A stretch of 64,000 nucleotides of DNA from NCBI GenBank assembly GCA_032622095.1, contig CP136065.1, positions 215,988,151 through 216,052,150 on the forward strand, in the 5' to 3' direction. The position numbers and the translations under genes are program-made. The notes beneath the pieces were generated by a model, which was given only the letters and a program-made list of their open reading frames with translations, made no database searches and was not told the origin of the DNA. Positions 9,894-20,855 of this stretch are shown in pieces; the first letter of the stretch is position 1; each line of letters opens with the position of its first letter. Origin of the DNA: Siphonodentalium dalli. Lineage: Eukaryota; Mollusca; Scaphopoda; Gadilida; Siphonodentaliidae.

Positions 9894-10485
9894 CAGTAAT
9901 GCCCTTAGTATTAGTAATCGACCCCTTAACCCTTTACCCAACAGAACGGCCCTGTGCCAATGCATTCTCTTATATATGCGAGTCGACCATAGGTCGCCTC
10001 GCATATATAAGAGAATGCATTGGTTTAACACATTAAAAATTATAAAATTGTTAAAGAATGTAAGAAAAAATGGTAAAAAGTGTTAAAAAAAAGATTTTTT
10101 TTAGGCCAATGCATTCTCTTATATATGCGAGGCGACCTATGGTCGACTCGCATATATAAGAGAATGCATAACTGTAACTATCACAATGTGGTCAAGGAGC
10201 CGGTTCCAATGATATCCATATGTGTATGGTTCTATTGAGACAGACCGAAGATATTTTAGGCTGTTGAAGCTTTATTTGGCCGGTTTGTTGGGTAAAGGGT
10301 TAACCACAGCAGAATTATGGGTAAATTTTCAGGATTTAGTTGGAAATATGGCTTGTTGCCATTCATCGGAAAGGCTCTCCCCGAGAGCTTTCCGATGAAT
10401 GGCAACAAGCCATATTTCCGACTAAATCCTGAAGTTACCCATAATTCTGCTGTGGTTAAGGGGTCGATTATTTAGAGCATTACTG
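9894..10485. mobile_element. Family B MITE, copy 2, split by a C3 element
   Basis: Ends CAGTAATGCCC and GAGCATTACTG are flanked by TA on both sides, suggesting a Tc1/mariner-type TA duplication. The palindrome arm at 10304-10485 is complete. The left terminal repeat is interrupted exactly at its TTAA (the CCCCTTAACCACAGC motif) by the piggyBac-like element at 9926-10303. Confidence 0.85.
9926..10303. mobile_element. piggyBac-like MITE, family C3 copy a, nested in family B
   Basis: TTAA at 9926-9929 and 10300-10303. Left end TTAACCCTTTACCCAACAGA; right end GGTTTGTTGGGTAAAGGGTT then AA. It carries two perfect hairpins with the ATGCATTCTCTTATATATGC arm, separated by an AT-rich spacer. Removing it with one TTAA reconstitutes the family B terminal repeat. 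Confidence 0.88.
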
Positions 10486-10514
10486 TATTTCAATCATGAT
10501 TATTGCTTTCTTCA

Positions 10515-10797
10515 GTTGAGCTCTGTGGATTCTTTGTGTCATCTGCCAATTTGAGGATAAAGAGAAGCTCAACTAAAATTAAAAAGAAAATTTCTGAAGA
10601 AGTTTCTAAAGAAACTAAAAAAAATTTGATATAAATTTGATAATAAAGATACTCATCCAGAGAAGATGAGGCCTAAGCAGAATGAGGTTCCCAGAAGGTG
10701 AATTTAGTGATGCTAGCATGCTGTGCAGGGTAGCATCACTAAATTCACCATCTGGTGACCTCATTCTGCAAATGTCTGGCACCATATTTTCAAGCAA
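10515..10797. mobile_element. Family A hAT-like MITE, truncated long variant (copy 7)
   Basis: It holds only the spacer and right hairpin of the long family A form. The spacer phrases (TTTGTGTCATCTGCCAATTT, TTTGATAATAAAGATACT) match the copy at 56493. The right side ends in ATTTTCAAGCAAG-like sequence. The left hairpin is missing. Confidence 0.65.
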
Positions 10798-11081
10798 GTA
10801 AAATATTTTACTCTTTACTAATTATTCTTATTTCTATACCAGAATTACAAAATAATAAGATAACAGGGCTGGAACATTACAGACTACTTTGAATCCGTCC
10901 AGTATACAGATGGTAACTGACAGTAAAGACACCTGGCTCTCGTCATTAAACCTGGCTCTCGTCATTGAGCTGAGTGCTCAATCAGACTATGACACAACTG
11001 ACTGCTCAGGAGTTGCAGCATAATCGTTGCACAGTACATAACCAAATGTACCACTGCTATTTTGGTAGATGACAGCCACTG

Positions 11082-11132
11082 CTAGTCTGCTATATCTCTG
11101 GGTCCCATGGTTATATGATCCTGTACAGCTTT
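11082..11132 (-). CDS. POLR1D: POLR1D last coding exon
   Basis: The acceptor TTTTAATTTCAG lies just upstream on the minus strand. Phase 0 reading gives [16 protein letters not shown] and then TAG (11084-11082). Length and position fit the poorly conserved tail that follows '..FE' in the family. The sequence itself is not conserved, so the call rests on splice site, phase and length. Confidence 0.65.
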   Translation of the reverse strand, partial: KAVQDHITMGPRDIAD

Positions 11133-14100
11133 CTGAAATTAAAATATGCAGCATCAGTTGTGATGTAAATCTCCATCTGAGAGGATTCCATTTAGTATGA
11201 TGGGCCCAAATGAGCAAATCACATAGCGCAAATATGAATAAAAGGATATTTGCAGACCAGAGTAATTGTAAACATAAGACAACAGGCACAAGAAATGAAA
11301 GTGTCAATAACACTGAAGCTCAACTTAGAGAGGGGATAATGACATACATTACATTGAATGGAGCAATTAGGAATGCGGAAACTTTAACCAGAGGTCAACT
11401 CGAAGAGCCATATGAAGTTTGGGGTCAATTGGATTAAAAATGTTGGCTGTAGGGCCAGCAGCCATGTTTTTCATCAAATATTTTTCATATTTGATGGCTC
11501 CCATCTAGAAATGACCCTAAACATGCCTGTAAATTTTAAAAACATTTCTCCAATAAATGTGGGCTGCAGAATGTGCCAATGACTTCAAATCCAAAATGGC
11601 AACTGGAGGCCATATTTTTTATCAAATTAGTGGCTCCAATCTGGAGGTCACCATGAAGATCTATATAAATTTTGGTGATGAGAGATGTGGCCTGTAGGGT
11701 GTGCCGATGGAATTAAGTCATATAAAGATTAAAATCCAAGATGGCTGCTGGTGGCAATGTTTTTTAACGAATTTCGGAAAAACATTGATGACTCCCATCT
11801 AACAGTCATCCCGATGAACCATACAAAGTTTGTTGACAATCGGATGAGAGATGTGGCCTGTAGGGTGTGCTGCAGGTGAAGGATTTAGTCAGGCAAAGAG
11901 TAAAATTCAAGATGGCTGCTGGTGGTGCGAAATTCTAGTGGTCACCAAAAATATCAAAATTAATTATTTGGTGACGATTGGATGAGGGATTTGGCCTGTA
12001 TGGGGGGGGTGCCAATGTATGTAGTCACAGGGTTTCCGCCAGGGGAAAATCAATGAGTCTACTGTATTTCAGCAGTAGGCCTATTGGGGAAACATAATGC
12101 GATGGGGCGACCATGGTTTGTCCCGTCGGGAGAAAATTTTGGTATTTGTCACTGAAAAGTAGTCATTTCCTTGCACCTCAGATACTCACAAAGCAACCCA
12201 AAGCTACGTATATTACGCAAGTTGATCATTTCCGTGGGTGCATTAATTCTGTTAACCCTTTACCCAACAAACCGGCCAAAACCGGCCAAATAAAGCTTCA
12301 ACAGCCTAAAATATCGTCGGTCTGTCTCAATAGAACCATACAAATATGGATATCATTGGAACCGGCTCCTTGACCACATTGTGATAGTTACAGTTATGCC
12401 CTGTGCCAATGCATTCTCTTATATATGCGAGTCGACCATAGGTCGCCTCGCATATATAAGAGAATGCATTGGCCTAAAAAAAATCTTTTTTTAACACTTT
12501 TTACCATTTTATCTTACATTCTTTAACAATTTTATAATTTTTAATGTGTTAAGCCAATGCATTCTCTTATATATGCGAGGCGACCTATGGTCGACTCGCA
12601 TATATAAGAGAATGCATTGGCACAGGGCCCTTCTGTTGGGTAAAGGGTAAATGGCATCCAGAGCATGCATTGATCATGAAATTATGCACATGAGACCACT
12701 GTCAGATTGAAAACTAAATAAATTAACAAGCTAAGAGTTACAGTGTTTGCAAATTTATAAGATTCCGACAGGTATATTTAAACACTAAAAAGCGTCTATA
12801 CATTGACCAATAATACCTAGCATGGAGAATTTAAAGTATTTCCAAAAATTCCAACAGGTAGCTTCCGTGAAAATGAAACTGAAAGGATATATTCTGTCAA
12901 TCGTAAAACTATTAAGATATTTATAGCAGCGTAATATGGATTGTAGCGAAATCGTTCAAACTCGGAACGTGTAGCTTGTTCAATAGTCTGCATTAGTCCA
13001 ACAACTATAGTTAGGACCATTGCTATGAACAGAGTTTTAACCCCTGTGTTATGAAATATAATTGAGTTTTGGTGGGAAATGTGAACATGTGCGTCGCTGT
13101 TTGTGCTTGGGGCCCCATGCGGGATAACAAAACTATTATTGGTGCTATTTTGACTTTATCTCCATATTGGGGGTGATATGTTTAGCACAGCCATGTTTTT
13201 CAATGAATTCCAGAACAAATTTATCACTCCCATCTAGAGGTCACCCCGAAGATCCATATGAAGTTTGGTGACGATCGGATGAGAGATGTGACCTGTAGGG
13301 TGTGCTAAAAAAAATTGTTAATGGGCACCCCAACTCACACACGGACACCAACCCATGGCAATAGCTCAAACTTGACTTTTAAAGAAGTTAAATGTGAATC
13401 TAGTAATAAATTTATTTATATTGTCCTATTTATTTATATCATCAGTTGTGTTCATATACATGAGATTATTCTAGACAGTAAATGTTGGGTCAACTAGCAG
13501 TTATTTACCTCGAATGTGGTCAGAGTGTGCTGACACAGTTTTGATAAGTCTGTGAATCCTTTTTTCAGAACTTCAACTGCTGGAACACCTGGAAATTTAA
13601 TATTTGTTTTAATATGTCAGTTCACAGACAGCACATTCTGACAAGAGTGTGAATAGCTAAGTGTGGGGAGTCTGCCTCCTGACCTTTGTGTTTATGATTC
13701 CAATCGTTACAGAAATTAATCACAACGCTAAATGAAGATCAAGTAAAGTTATATTAAACTATTAATCAGAGATGAATGATTTCAGGGAATTCCCTGTATT
13801 CAGGGATTTCAAAATTTTTATTTGAATTTTCAGGGATCAAAATACCGGCATTTGCATTTCAATAAATTTTATCTCTGCCACTGAAAATAGAACCATGTAT
13901 GAGACTTTATACTCATTTATTTGCAGTGGGTGCATGTGAAAAAATCTGAAAACATCATCACCAACATAGAGAATTAGATAAACTTTGTTCTCATATGTTT
14001 TATTGATAACTCTCTAATAATGAATTTCCATGTCCTGAAATATTTTTTATTGAGAAGTCTCTAATAATGAATTTCCATGTCCTGTAAACATTACTGTTAC

Positions 14101-15888
14101 AGTGCCAGTTATTTTAACAATTTTAACAATAAAGGCAATTTCAATTAAAATTTATTGTTTGAAAATCTGTCTTGCAGAACAATTTCAATGCTCTGAGCTT
14201 TTCTAATGTATACCTTCAAGACTTGATTGAACCGAGACCAACCGTTAGCAGATAATATGACTTGCACTTAGGGCCCTGCGAATATTCAAGATTTGATTCA
14301 ATGTTGATATCAGTTGTGATTCGGTGTCGACACAGAATCAGACTGCCGATTCCAATATTTTGTAATATCCAATTTTTCCCCATCATTGGCATTATATTGG
14401 ACATTTTGCTCAGTGATGATGAAATAGGAGGGATGCACTGCAAACTGTATAACTGCACATACACATAAATGTACTATGAAACAATTACTTCAATTAATAA
14501 ACTTAATCAAAAGGTATATAATTTAACTGGTGAATTGCACATGCGATGTTATTCTGTCAACATACTTTAACTAAAATTGATCGACACAGACGAATAAAAT
14601 CAGGATTGACTTTGAAGACCTATGTTCTGGACTGGCGACGAGCCAATTCGACATTGGCTCCCCGATTCAATATCGGATTTTGAATCTGTGTAAAAAGTGC
14701 CTATTTGCAGGGCTCTACTTGCACTGTAACAGTAATGTATACATAACAATTGTTTCAGCATGTGAAATTTCATCATCCAAGAATTATTGATAATGAACAT
14801 ATCATTCAGTCTATTCTCTATTTTTTTCTTTGTGACAATTGTTTTGCTGACTTTTATTATTTTTAACATATACCCACTAGGAATCCTTGTGCACTTTCTA
14901 ATATCTGCTGTAGGCTTATATTTCCTTAACATCCCTCCAGATGAATAATAGACCATTCCAATGCAAACTTTAATAACTGAATGAGAGGATCCATTTAGTA
15001 TAGAATGGTTTATAATATGAACCTTTTGTCTGTATCCTCAAATTAATTTTATCTTCAGATGGATGTGGAATGGTGTAACCGCAAAAGTCAACATCGGGAC
15101 TGAAATGAAAGTACATGTAGTAATAGTAATAATAATAATAATAATAATGATGGAGCTTATATGGCGCCTATCCATGCGAGGGCCCTAAGCCCTTCACATT
15201 ATTACCCCAGCTGTTAAGTATTGCTGATTCTTCTGCATGTTGCCATCATACCGGCGCTTCACAAGAGCTTCTCACCTTACACTTATGTCTTACTTCTCAT
15301 GTAATAAGAAAATAATTTCTTTACAGTAAAATAAAATTCAATTTAGATGGTGTGCGATAATGAATGATTTGTGTATTTTCAGCTTGATAATGTATAAATT
15401 GCGTCGGGTGACGGACTTTGCACATATCCATTAAACATGCATGCAAGGTCCCTCACCCATGGACCATTTACAATGTATATGCTACTAAGTTGCAAAGAAA
15501 TAGTTCCATGTTGACTAGGCTAAACGCCCACATTAGGGCCAATAGCATCTTGACTGAATGTCTGATAATTTAAATAAGTTTCTCAACCTAATTATTTCCT
15601 ATTCTGAACATTGAAATAGCACAACTGGTTCATAGCTACCACTACATTTAAACTGACTTTCCTTGTATCCTTGGGCTAAAATGGCTCTAAATGTGTGAAA
15701 GTGAATGGGGAGCGATACCTGTTGGAAAGATAACTGGCATATTTTCAGTTTAATGACAGTTTCTAAGGTTACTCAGTGTATACTCACTTTTTCATAATAA
15801 TATATCTCAAAGGGTTCCCAAGAGTATGATCTTCTCCACGGAGAACAAACGTTCGACAAGTCTCATCTTCTAGATCTTCACCCTGAAC
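11082..15888 (-). CDS. POLR1D: POLR1D / RPAC2 (AC19), RNA polymerase I and III subunit, 5' exon not found
   Basis: This is the gene for the small alpha-like subunit shared by RNA polymerases I and III, which pairs with RPAC1 (AC40) to nucleate assembly of both enzymes in the nucleus. Four exons on the minus strand (15888-15788, 15099-15023, 13588-13509, 11132-11082) join in matching phases to give about 102 residues. The family signature is clear: [20 protein letters not shown], then the [20 protein letters not shown] block, then [20 protein letters not shown]. The known human protein has 133 residues, so roughly 30 N-terminal residues are missing; no first exon could be identified upstream. 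Introns hold diverged repeats, a C3 MITE and a C4 fragment. I am sure of the family and less sure of the short last exon. Confidence 0.93.
11410..12010 (+). repeat. Diverged tandem repeat, about 150-bp unit, in POLR1D intron
   Basis: Three clear units and one weaker one share the phrase GAGAGATGTGGCCTGTAGGG followed by TGTGC (near 11678, 11842 and 11975), and AAGATGGC(t/a) about 60-70 bases after it. A further copy lies at 13190-13312, and related sequence in the opposite orientation lies at 37380-37680. The class is unknown; it may be the inside of a larger element. Confidence 0.6.
12252..12650. mobile_element. piggyBac-like MITE, family C3 copy b, in POLR1D intron
   Basis: The left end TTAACCCTTTACCCAACAAA is intact. 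The right end reads GTTGGGTAAAGGG followed by TAAA, so its TTAA is lost. It contains two ATGCATTCTCTTATATATGC hairpins around an AT spacer. Orientation is opposite to copy a. Confidence 0.82.
12651..13189. other. POLR1D intron, nothing further recognised
   Basis: An open frame of 67 codons on the minus strand (13020-12817) has no domain and no conserved match that I know. The same stretch offers weak acceptor-like CAG sites, but its phase does not link to POLR1D exons in a sensible way. I treat it as intron. Confidence 0.4.
13509..13588 (-). CDS. POLR1D: POLR1D exon encoding the VPAVEV..CQH block
   Basis: Acceptor AAATTTCCAG and donor GAG|GTAAAT on the minus strand. The first two bases complete a glycine codon. 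Reading [20 protein letters not shown] then TLTTFE matches the family block known in human as [20 protein letters not shown]. Confidence 0.92.
13995..14095 (+). repeat. Short tandem duplication in POLR1D intron
   Basis: The phrase CTCTAATAATGAATTTCCAT with TGTCCTG after it occurs twice about 55 bases apart. A weaker relative lies near 55333. Its nature is unknown. Confidence 0.5.
14925..15010. mobile_element. Fragment of family C4 MITE
   Basis: The phrase AACATCCCTCCAGATGAATA and the following GACCATTCCAATGCAAACTT and GGATCCATTTAGTATAGAAT match the inside and right part of the C4 copy at 3830-4364. No TTAA end is left. Confidence 0.6.
15023..15099 (-). CDS. POLR1D: POLR1D exon encoding the [11 protein letters not shown] block
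   Basis: Acceptor TTTCATTTCAG and donor AAAAG|GTTCAT on the minus strand. It reads [20 protein letters not shown] then RIQTK, the most conserved part of RPAC2/AC19 after the HTLGN motif. Its first base completes the asparagine of 'MKN', joining it in frame to the upstream exon. Confidence 0.95.
15125..15215 (-). repeat. SINE 3' tail fragment with (ATT)n
   Basis: On the minus strand this reads CTGGGGTAATAATGTGAAGG, then GGCGCCATATAAGC, then an (ATT)n tail (the TAATAATAA run at 15123-15148). The same order of motifs ends the fuller SINE at 17705-18100, so this is a truncated SINE 3' end. Confidence 0.6.
15788..15888 (-). CDS. POLR1D: POLR1D exon encoding the [12 protein letters not shown] motif
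   Basis: Acceptor CATACTGTTGCAG and donor AAAA|GTGAGT on the minus strand. The 33 full codons end in phase 2 and include [20 protein letters not shown]. The HTLGN motif is the dimerisation signature of alpha-like RNA polymerase subunits. The exon begins in phase 0, so the missing upstream exon must end on a whole codon. Confidence 0.95.
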
Positions 15889-15944
15889 CTGCAACAGTAT
15901 GTACAGTTTGAGATTATAAATGGCCGTCACATGATGTTCTATAC

Positions 15945-16390
15945 ATGTAGATCATACCATGAATCTCTAATCCAGCTACGCCTTCAAGCCTTGAAATAGT
16001 GTGCCTGTCATTTGCAGAATGAGGTCCCCAGAGGGTGAATTTAGTGACGCTACCCCGCATAGCGGGCTAGCATCACTAAATTCACCCTCTGGGACCCTCA
16101 TTCTGCTGAGGCCTAAGCAGAATGAGGTTCCCAGAGGGTGAATTTAGTGATGCTAGCCTGCTGTGTGGGGTAGCGTCACTAAATTCACCCTCTGGGAACC
16201 TCATTCTGCAAATGACAGACACACTATTTCAAGGCTTGTACGCCTTTGGAGATCATATTCCACTTGTTCAAAACCTGGGAACTTTTCTGACTGGAAACCT
16301 TATAATAATGATAAAATAACATAGGTAATACATTTTACTTAGTTGATATCTGTTCCTTAAAGGGAGACTGTTTATATATATAGATATGTT
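15945..16390. mobile_element. Family P element, partial, split by family A
   Basis: The left end GATCATACCATGAATCTCTA and the later phrases GATCATATTCCAC, TTCAAAACCTGGGAAC and CTGACTGGAAACC match the P copies at 48347 and 57911. A family A MITE sits inside it at 15985-16238. The right end is not found, so this copy is incomplete. Confidence 0.6.
15985..16238. mobile_element. hAT-like MITE, family A copy 2
   Basis: CAAGCCTTGAAATAG ends with a perfect 8-bp duplication, TACGCCTT, at 15977-15984 and 16239-16246. Two hairpins are joined directly, as in copy 1. It lies inside a family P element, so it is the younger of the two. Confidence 0.9.
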
Positions 16391-17394
16391 TAGCCTGAAG
16401 TAATAACAAGAACTTTACCTATATGCCAAGTGTGAGTAACAATGGAAATGGACATCTCTCTGGAATGAAACATGTTAGTCGACCAAAATCTGCCAACTTT
16501 CACTGTCTACTGAGTACGACCCTACAGGAATAAAAGTATTTTCCAGATGACAGCAAAACCGGGTGGCAATGAATAGAATGCTCAAAATAGATTTTTAAAT
16601 TATGTGTGCTAAATGTTGCGGAATCAAATTCTGTTAATTAATTGCAGTTATGTCGCATATACAGAAACTTCTCGCAGAACGTAACCTAGTAAATGATTGG
16701 CAGTCAAATGCTATTTTTGGTATACTTGGCAACATTTGTAGTTGTAAGAAGGGCCTCGTCATAATAGACAAAAGATTAATTTAATAAGTCGAAACTGACA
16801 AATAAACACAAAACCAAAATTAATATTTATCCAATTTCATGTCAAGATTCAAATCAAAATGTTTAGATGCTCAAGAGCAAAATTACAAAATTATGGACCA
16901 ACAATTATAGTGAAAGTCTCAACAACATAATTAATCTATGAAATAATGGGAAATATTTGCGACTAATGGCCCGGCCCAGCAGACAATCTTTCAGAAATTG
17001 TTGATCAGATGTTGGACATAAGAGGAGCTTTGCATGGTTGTACAAATGTTTAAAACATGCAATAGCATTAAAAGTTTAAAATGACACGTGGAGCAACATG
17101 ACCGCAGACTAAGGCAACAGACGACTGAAAAGACTATTATTATATGACTGCGACTATTCTTCCCAAAATACCACTATTGTTTGATGATCTAATCCAAATT
17201 GTCGGATCACATTGAGTGAGATTTCCCTGGATCAACTCAGATCACACTCCTACGGAAATTGCCGAATTGACGAAGATAAACTATTTATCCGTTAAAAATA
17301 AACTATGGTAAGAAAATTGAACTGCTGAAGTGAAAAAAAAATATGTAATTAAATGGTTATTATTGTAAACTGGGAGTCATATAATAAACCTTTT
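16391..17394. other. Intergenic, nothing recognised
   Basis: AT-rich sequence. The missing first exon of POLR1D could lie here or further on, but no ATG-started stretch with a convincing phase-0 donor on the minus strand stood out. Confidence 0.4.
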
Positions 17395-17395
17395 A

Positions 17396-17552
17396 TCACA
17401 ACAGTGAGTTGATCCGTGTCATCGCATCACGTCTCGTTGAGGTGGGCAGATTGCCGGATCAAACTCGCTGCCTGCGGCAACTCGTTTGATCCGGCAATCT
17501 GCCCACCTCAACTCGATGTGATACTACGACACGGATCAACACACTGTTGTGA
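17396..17552. repeat. Long imperfect palindrome (hairpin)
   Basis: The arms TCACAACAGTGAGTTGATCC and its inverse near 17552, plus GGTGGGCAGATTGCCGGATC against GATCCGGCAATCTGCCCACC, meet at a short centre near CTGCCTGCGGC. Nearly the whole 157 bases pair, with one mismatched stretch. It resembles a foldback MITE. The inner arm is GC-rich and the flanks TAT and ATA could be a short TSD. Confidence 0.75.
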
Positions 17553-17704
17553 TAATATGTATATATCACATGTACATGTATGTTAATAAGTCGAGAAAGG
17601 GTCAATAACTCTAATATAAAAAAAGATTATATCAAAGTTTATGAACAAAGTTTATAAGAATATAATATGACATCAATTGATTGATAGGTCTGAGCATTTC
17701 TTCA

Positions 17705-18100
17705 TAATAATAATAATGACCAGTTTTATATAGCGATTAACCAATTAGGCCTACTTGCTCTAACACGCTTGGTACAATATTACCCCAGTCATTTGTACAA
17801 GCCAACCAATGAACCGGCTGCAGCCATTGCAGGTGCTGCTCTAGTTTGATCAGAACATGCTCTGATACTCATCAGTATGACAAGCTGACTGGTACTCTTT
17901 TAACGCATGAGTGATGCGAAGGCGACACAGTACGAGCGACCTTACTCAAGGGTCACAACTTGGCGTGGGTTTTGAAACAGCGAGCAATACAACAATTTGT
18001 GGAGACTCAATGACCGGCGACGCGCTGCGAACCCGTATCGATGTGTTTACAGCGAATACAAGTCCGACACGCTAACCACTGGACCACGGAGCTCTCTTCA
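17705..18100 (-). repeat. tRNA-derived SINE
   Basis: On the minus strand a tRNA-like head carries a box A (TGGTCCAGTGGTTAGCGTG, 18087-18069) and a box B-like GGGTTCGCAGC (about 18034-18024). A body of about 270 bases follows. It ends in CTGGGGTAATATTG, ATCGCTATATAA and an (ATT)n tail at 17719-17705. This order (Pol III promoter, body, simple tail) defines a SINE. A tail fragment of the same kind lies at 15125-15215. Confidence 0.8.
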
Positions 18101-18540
18101 GGAAGTTGGCTGTCATAAGTCTTGGCAGTAATGATATATAATCTTGGCAGAACTCGTGAATCTTTCTGGCTTGCAGTACGTGTGTATCTGGAATGCGACT
18201 CAGTCTCCAGATCTGCCGATGTTGACATAATAAATAAATAAATCATCAAAGAACATATTAATTACTATCAACAATTTTGGGTGAACTCGCGTGCATTTAT
18301 CACCCAAACAAAATAGCAGAATGGAGGTTTGTCTCATGGGCAGGTAGTCCCATTCATTAGAGGCTAGACAGAACATACTCACTACCCAAACGTCCCAAGT
18401 CAGGACGTCCTACTTGTAACTTTGGATAGAACATACATGTAAAAGGCCAGATATTGTCAAAACATACCATTCTTATTTCCGACTGACAGATTTAGAATAG
18501 TACAGTATAGTAGTTTTGAACTTCATAATGTTTTTATTTA
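18101..18540. other. Intergenic, nothing recognised
   Basis: AT-rich sequence without gene or named repeat. Confidence 0.4.
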
Positions 18541-18640
18541 GGCCAAAAAAATATATACCTGTGTTTCTGGTGACATGCAAGAAAAAAATAGGGGCGGGGG
18601 CTGGCTTTTCATTTTATTTTATTTTTTCATTTTATTTTCG
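18541..18640. mobile_element. Terminal fragment related to Harbinger-like element K
   Basis: TTA then GGCCAAAAAAATATATACCT, followed by a GGGGCGGGGGC block and CATTTTATTTTATTTTTTCA, lines up with the right terminal repeat of element K (34530-34643, inverted). A possible partner end (TTTTGGCC then TAA at 19731-19741) lies 1.1 kb away, but the flanking TTA and TAA differ, so the pairing is uncertain. Confidence 0.5.
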
Positions 18641-20672
18641 ACTATGCTAAAAATAAATATTGCGACCCCCGAAGCCTACATCTCCTTGTTCGTAATTGAC
18701 TATAAAATAATAAAACTAAGTAGATCCTATTTGAATATAGAGTAATTTATTGTTTTATTGAATAAAACATGGAAAAACCTGATGTTTACAATATAGAGAT
18801 CAATATTTGCCATGAATAAGCTTCAGAATGCAAGGAAAGAACTTCACATGCATCTACGTACTGCATACGGTAGTGGTGATCTTAAAGCCACATGGTAGTT
18901 TGAGCTCCAAAATACACTTAATAGTATATGCTTTTGAATTTTTCTCAGTATGGAAATAGGTCGATAAATACTTTATCTACATTTCTATTGAAGTTATAAG
19001 AAATACAACTTTAAACACAGTGTTTGGGTACCAAACAAACAGTCATGTGCAAGACATTGAACAGAATAGAGCATTCCGTGCTAGTCTATTCCTGATATGG
19101 TAGAAATAATGAGTGTTGTTTCACTTCTGTGGGAAAAATTTAAAACAGCTGGAACATGGCTATGGACAGTATTTTTATGTAGCCATTAAAAATACTATAT
19201 AGCATATGTAGCCATTACAAGTATGTTGATATTTCGTTTATTTGTCAATCTATCTTATACTTCCTTCCAAAAAATTAAATTACTTAGACAAAATTTGGAA
19301 CCTTGAATGAGCCATGTCATTTGGAAGCTTGAATGAACCATGTCTGTTTAAGACAAAATTTGGAAGCTTGAATGAGCCATGTCCATTTAAAAACAACTAT
19401 GTTAAATATTATTAGCCAGGAAGGATGTATGTCATGTAGCTAGTAGTTAAAACTATTATATTCAAATTAATAGTCCTAAATATGTGTATGATCTAGATAT
19501 AAGTGACTATTTAGAGTTCACTCCATTGCAGTGGCTATCCCATAATAGCATGCTGTGTGAAAGCATGAGTTCCCTGTATGTGAACAATATTCAATCTGCT
19601 TAAAAAATCACCACCGTACCACTAATGTTCAATGGTTGCATCCATACTAGGGCAATCTCACACGACTTCCCCGTCAAGAACATTTTGGGCTGAAGTTTCT
19701 TAGATAGTGCCGCCCACCCACCCTTTTTTGTTTTGGCCTAACCATTGATTATAACAGTAGATTAGTCGATTATGAAAACTCATAGTCGTGCAACCCTATT
19801 TATTTTTTTTAATCGAATCAATATGAGATTTTAACCGTTTACATGATTTAGCAATTTTATTTTTAGGAATAAAAATAGATGCGCGAAAATATGTAACTTC
19901 GTGCGTTGTCACACGATTTCGACCAATAAAAAAAATACATGAATTTTTAAATGAAAATTCAATCAATGTACCATTTCTAATCTATGTTTCTTTACTTCTT
20001 CTGTCATTTTCGCTCAATGATTCAAGTGAAATCTTCGCTAATTTAAAAAAAAAGAAACATGGAAGAGATGTGTTCGATTTGCGATCAGCCTAGTTGAAAA
20101 AGCACCTGTTGAGCCAAACTCCAGGCAGAGTTATCTCTCATCGCTACGCTGATATACCACTGCCATAAGGATGGTAACTTTTTTATGCGGAGGGATACCT
20201 CTATTTTTAGACTGGGGAATCCCATTCAAAATGTCCGCGGGCTTTTCAAGTTCAACTCCCCGAAAAAAATCGAAAGCTGTGTGTTTTGCCTGCTTAACAT
20301 CATTTTTAATAGCACATACACTGGCACATGTACAGCAAATTAAACAATACACGGAAAGCAACACCAGGTTGATTCAATTTCTGACGATGATTAGCTAAGA
20401 GTAGCAACGGAAATATAATATTATTCGACAAGCTGTACAGTGAAATAATGAAAGTTACCATAACAAAATCGTACACTGTGGCTTTGTAGAGATACAGTTG
20501 TAAATATTATGACCTAATTTTAGCTATTTTGATAGGCAAGCATAAATAAATAATATGCTGTTACATGTCTGTACTGTTGTTAACATGCTTGACAAAAGTT
20601 CTCAGAAACAATATCTATTTTACATAGATTCAAGTTGTTACATTTGTGTTCAATCTCTTACTGGTACTAGTA
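18641..20672. other. Intergenic, mostly unassigned
   Basis: AT-rich sequence. A small tandem repeat lies at 19285-19390 (see separate entry). A stretch at 20131-20364 has open frames on both strands; the minus one begins with a hydrophobic, signal-like run, but nothing else supports a gene. Confidence 0.4.
19285..19390 (+). repeat. Small tandem repeat
   Basis: The phrase TTTGGAAGCTTGAATGAGCC with ATGTC after it appears three times with small changes in about 100 bases, twice preceded by AGACAAAA. Confidence 0.7.
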
Positions 20673-20855
20673 CAGTAATGCCCTAATGACTCCATATTCC
20701 ATAACCACAGCGGAATTACGGGTAATTTTTCAGGATTTAGTCGGAAATATCGCTCGTTGCCATTCATTGGAATGGCTCTGAGAGCTTTCGATGAATGGCA
20801 ACAACTTGCCAACAAGCCATATTTCCGCCTAAATCCTGAAAAAAATTACCCATAC
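20673..20855. mobile_element. Family B MITE, copy 3, right end lost
   Basis: TA then CAGTAATGCCCTAATGACTC starts the left arm, and the palindrome centre is near CTCTGAGAGC. The right arm stops after AAATTACCCATA and its terminal CATTACTG is absent. Several small changes show age. Confidence 0.75.

Noticed and set aside
10987-11313. 108-codon ORF on the minus strand with a hydrophobic start
   Set aside because: Its second half overlaps the last POLR1D exon in another frame and its first half is intron. The POLR1D reading has splice-site and phase support.
12817-13020. An extra POLR1D exon or separate gene on the minus strand
   Set aside because: No phase fits between the known exons, and the protein [20 protein letters not shown] shows no family resemblance.
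18021-18087. Functional tRNA gene on the minus strand
   Set aside because: A and B boxes are present, but the spacing and stems do not form a cloverleaf, and it continues into a SINE body with an (ATT)n tail.
18541-19738. A complete Harbinger-like element
   Set aside because: The left end is clearly related to K, but the flanking TTA and TAA disagree and the inner parts of the two ends do not match each other well.
20131-20398. Secreted protein with signal-like start on the minus strand
   Set aside because: A frame of similar length is open on the other strand, no donor fits in phase, and no family is recognised. It remains possible but unsupported.
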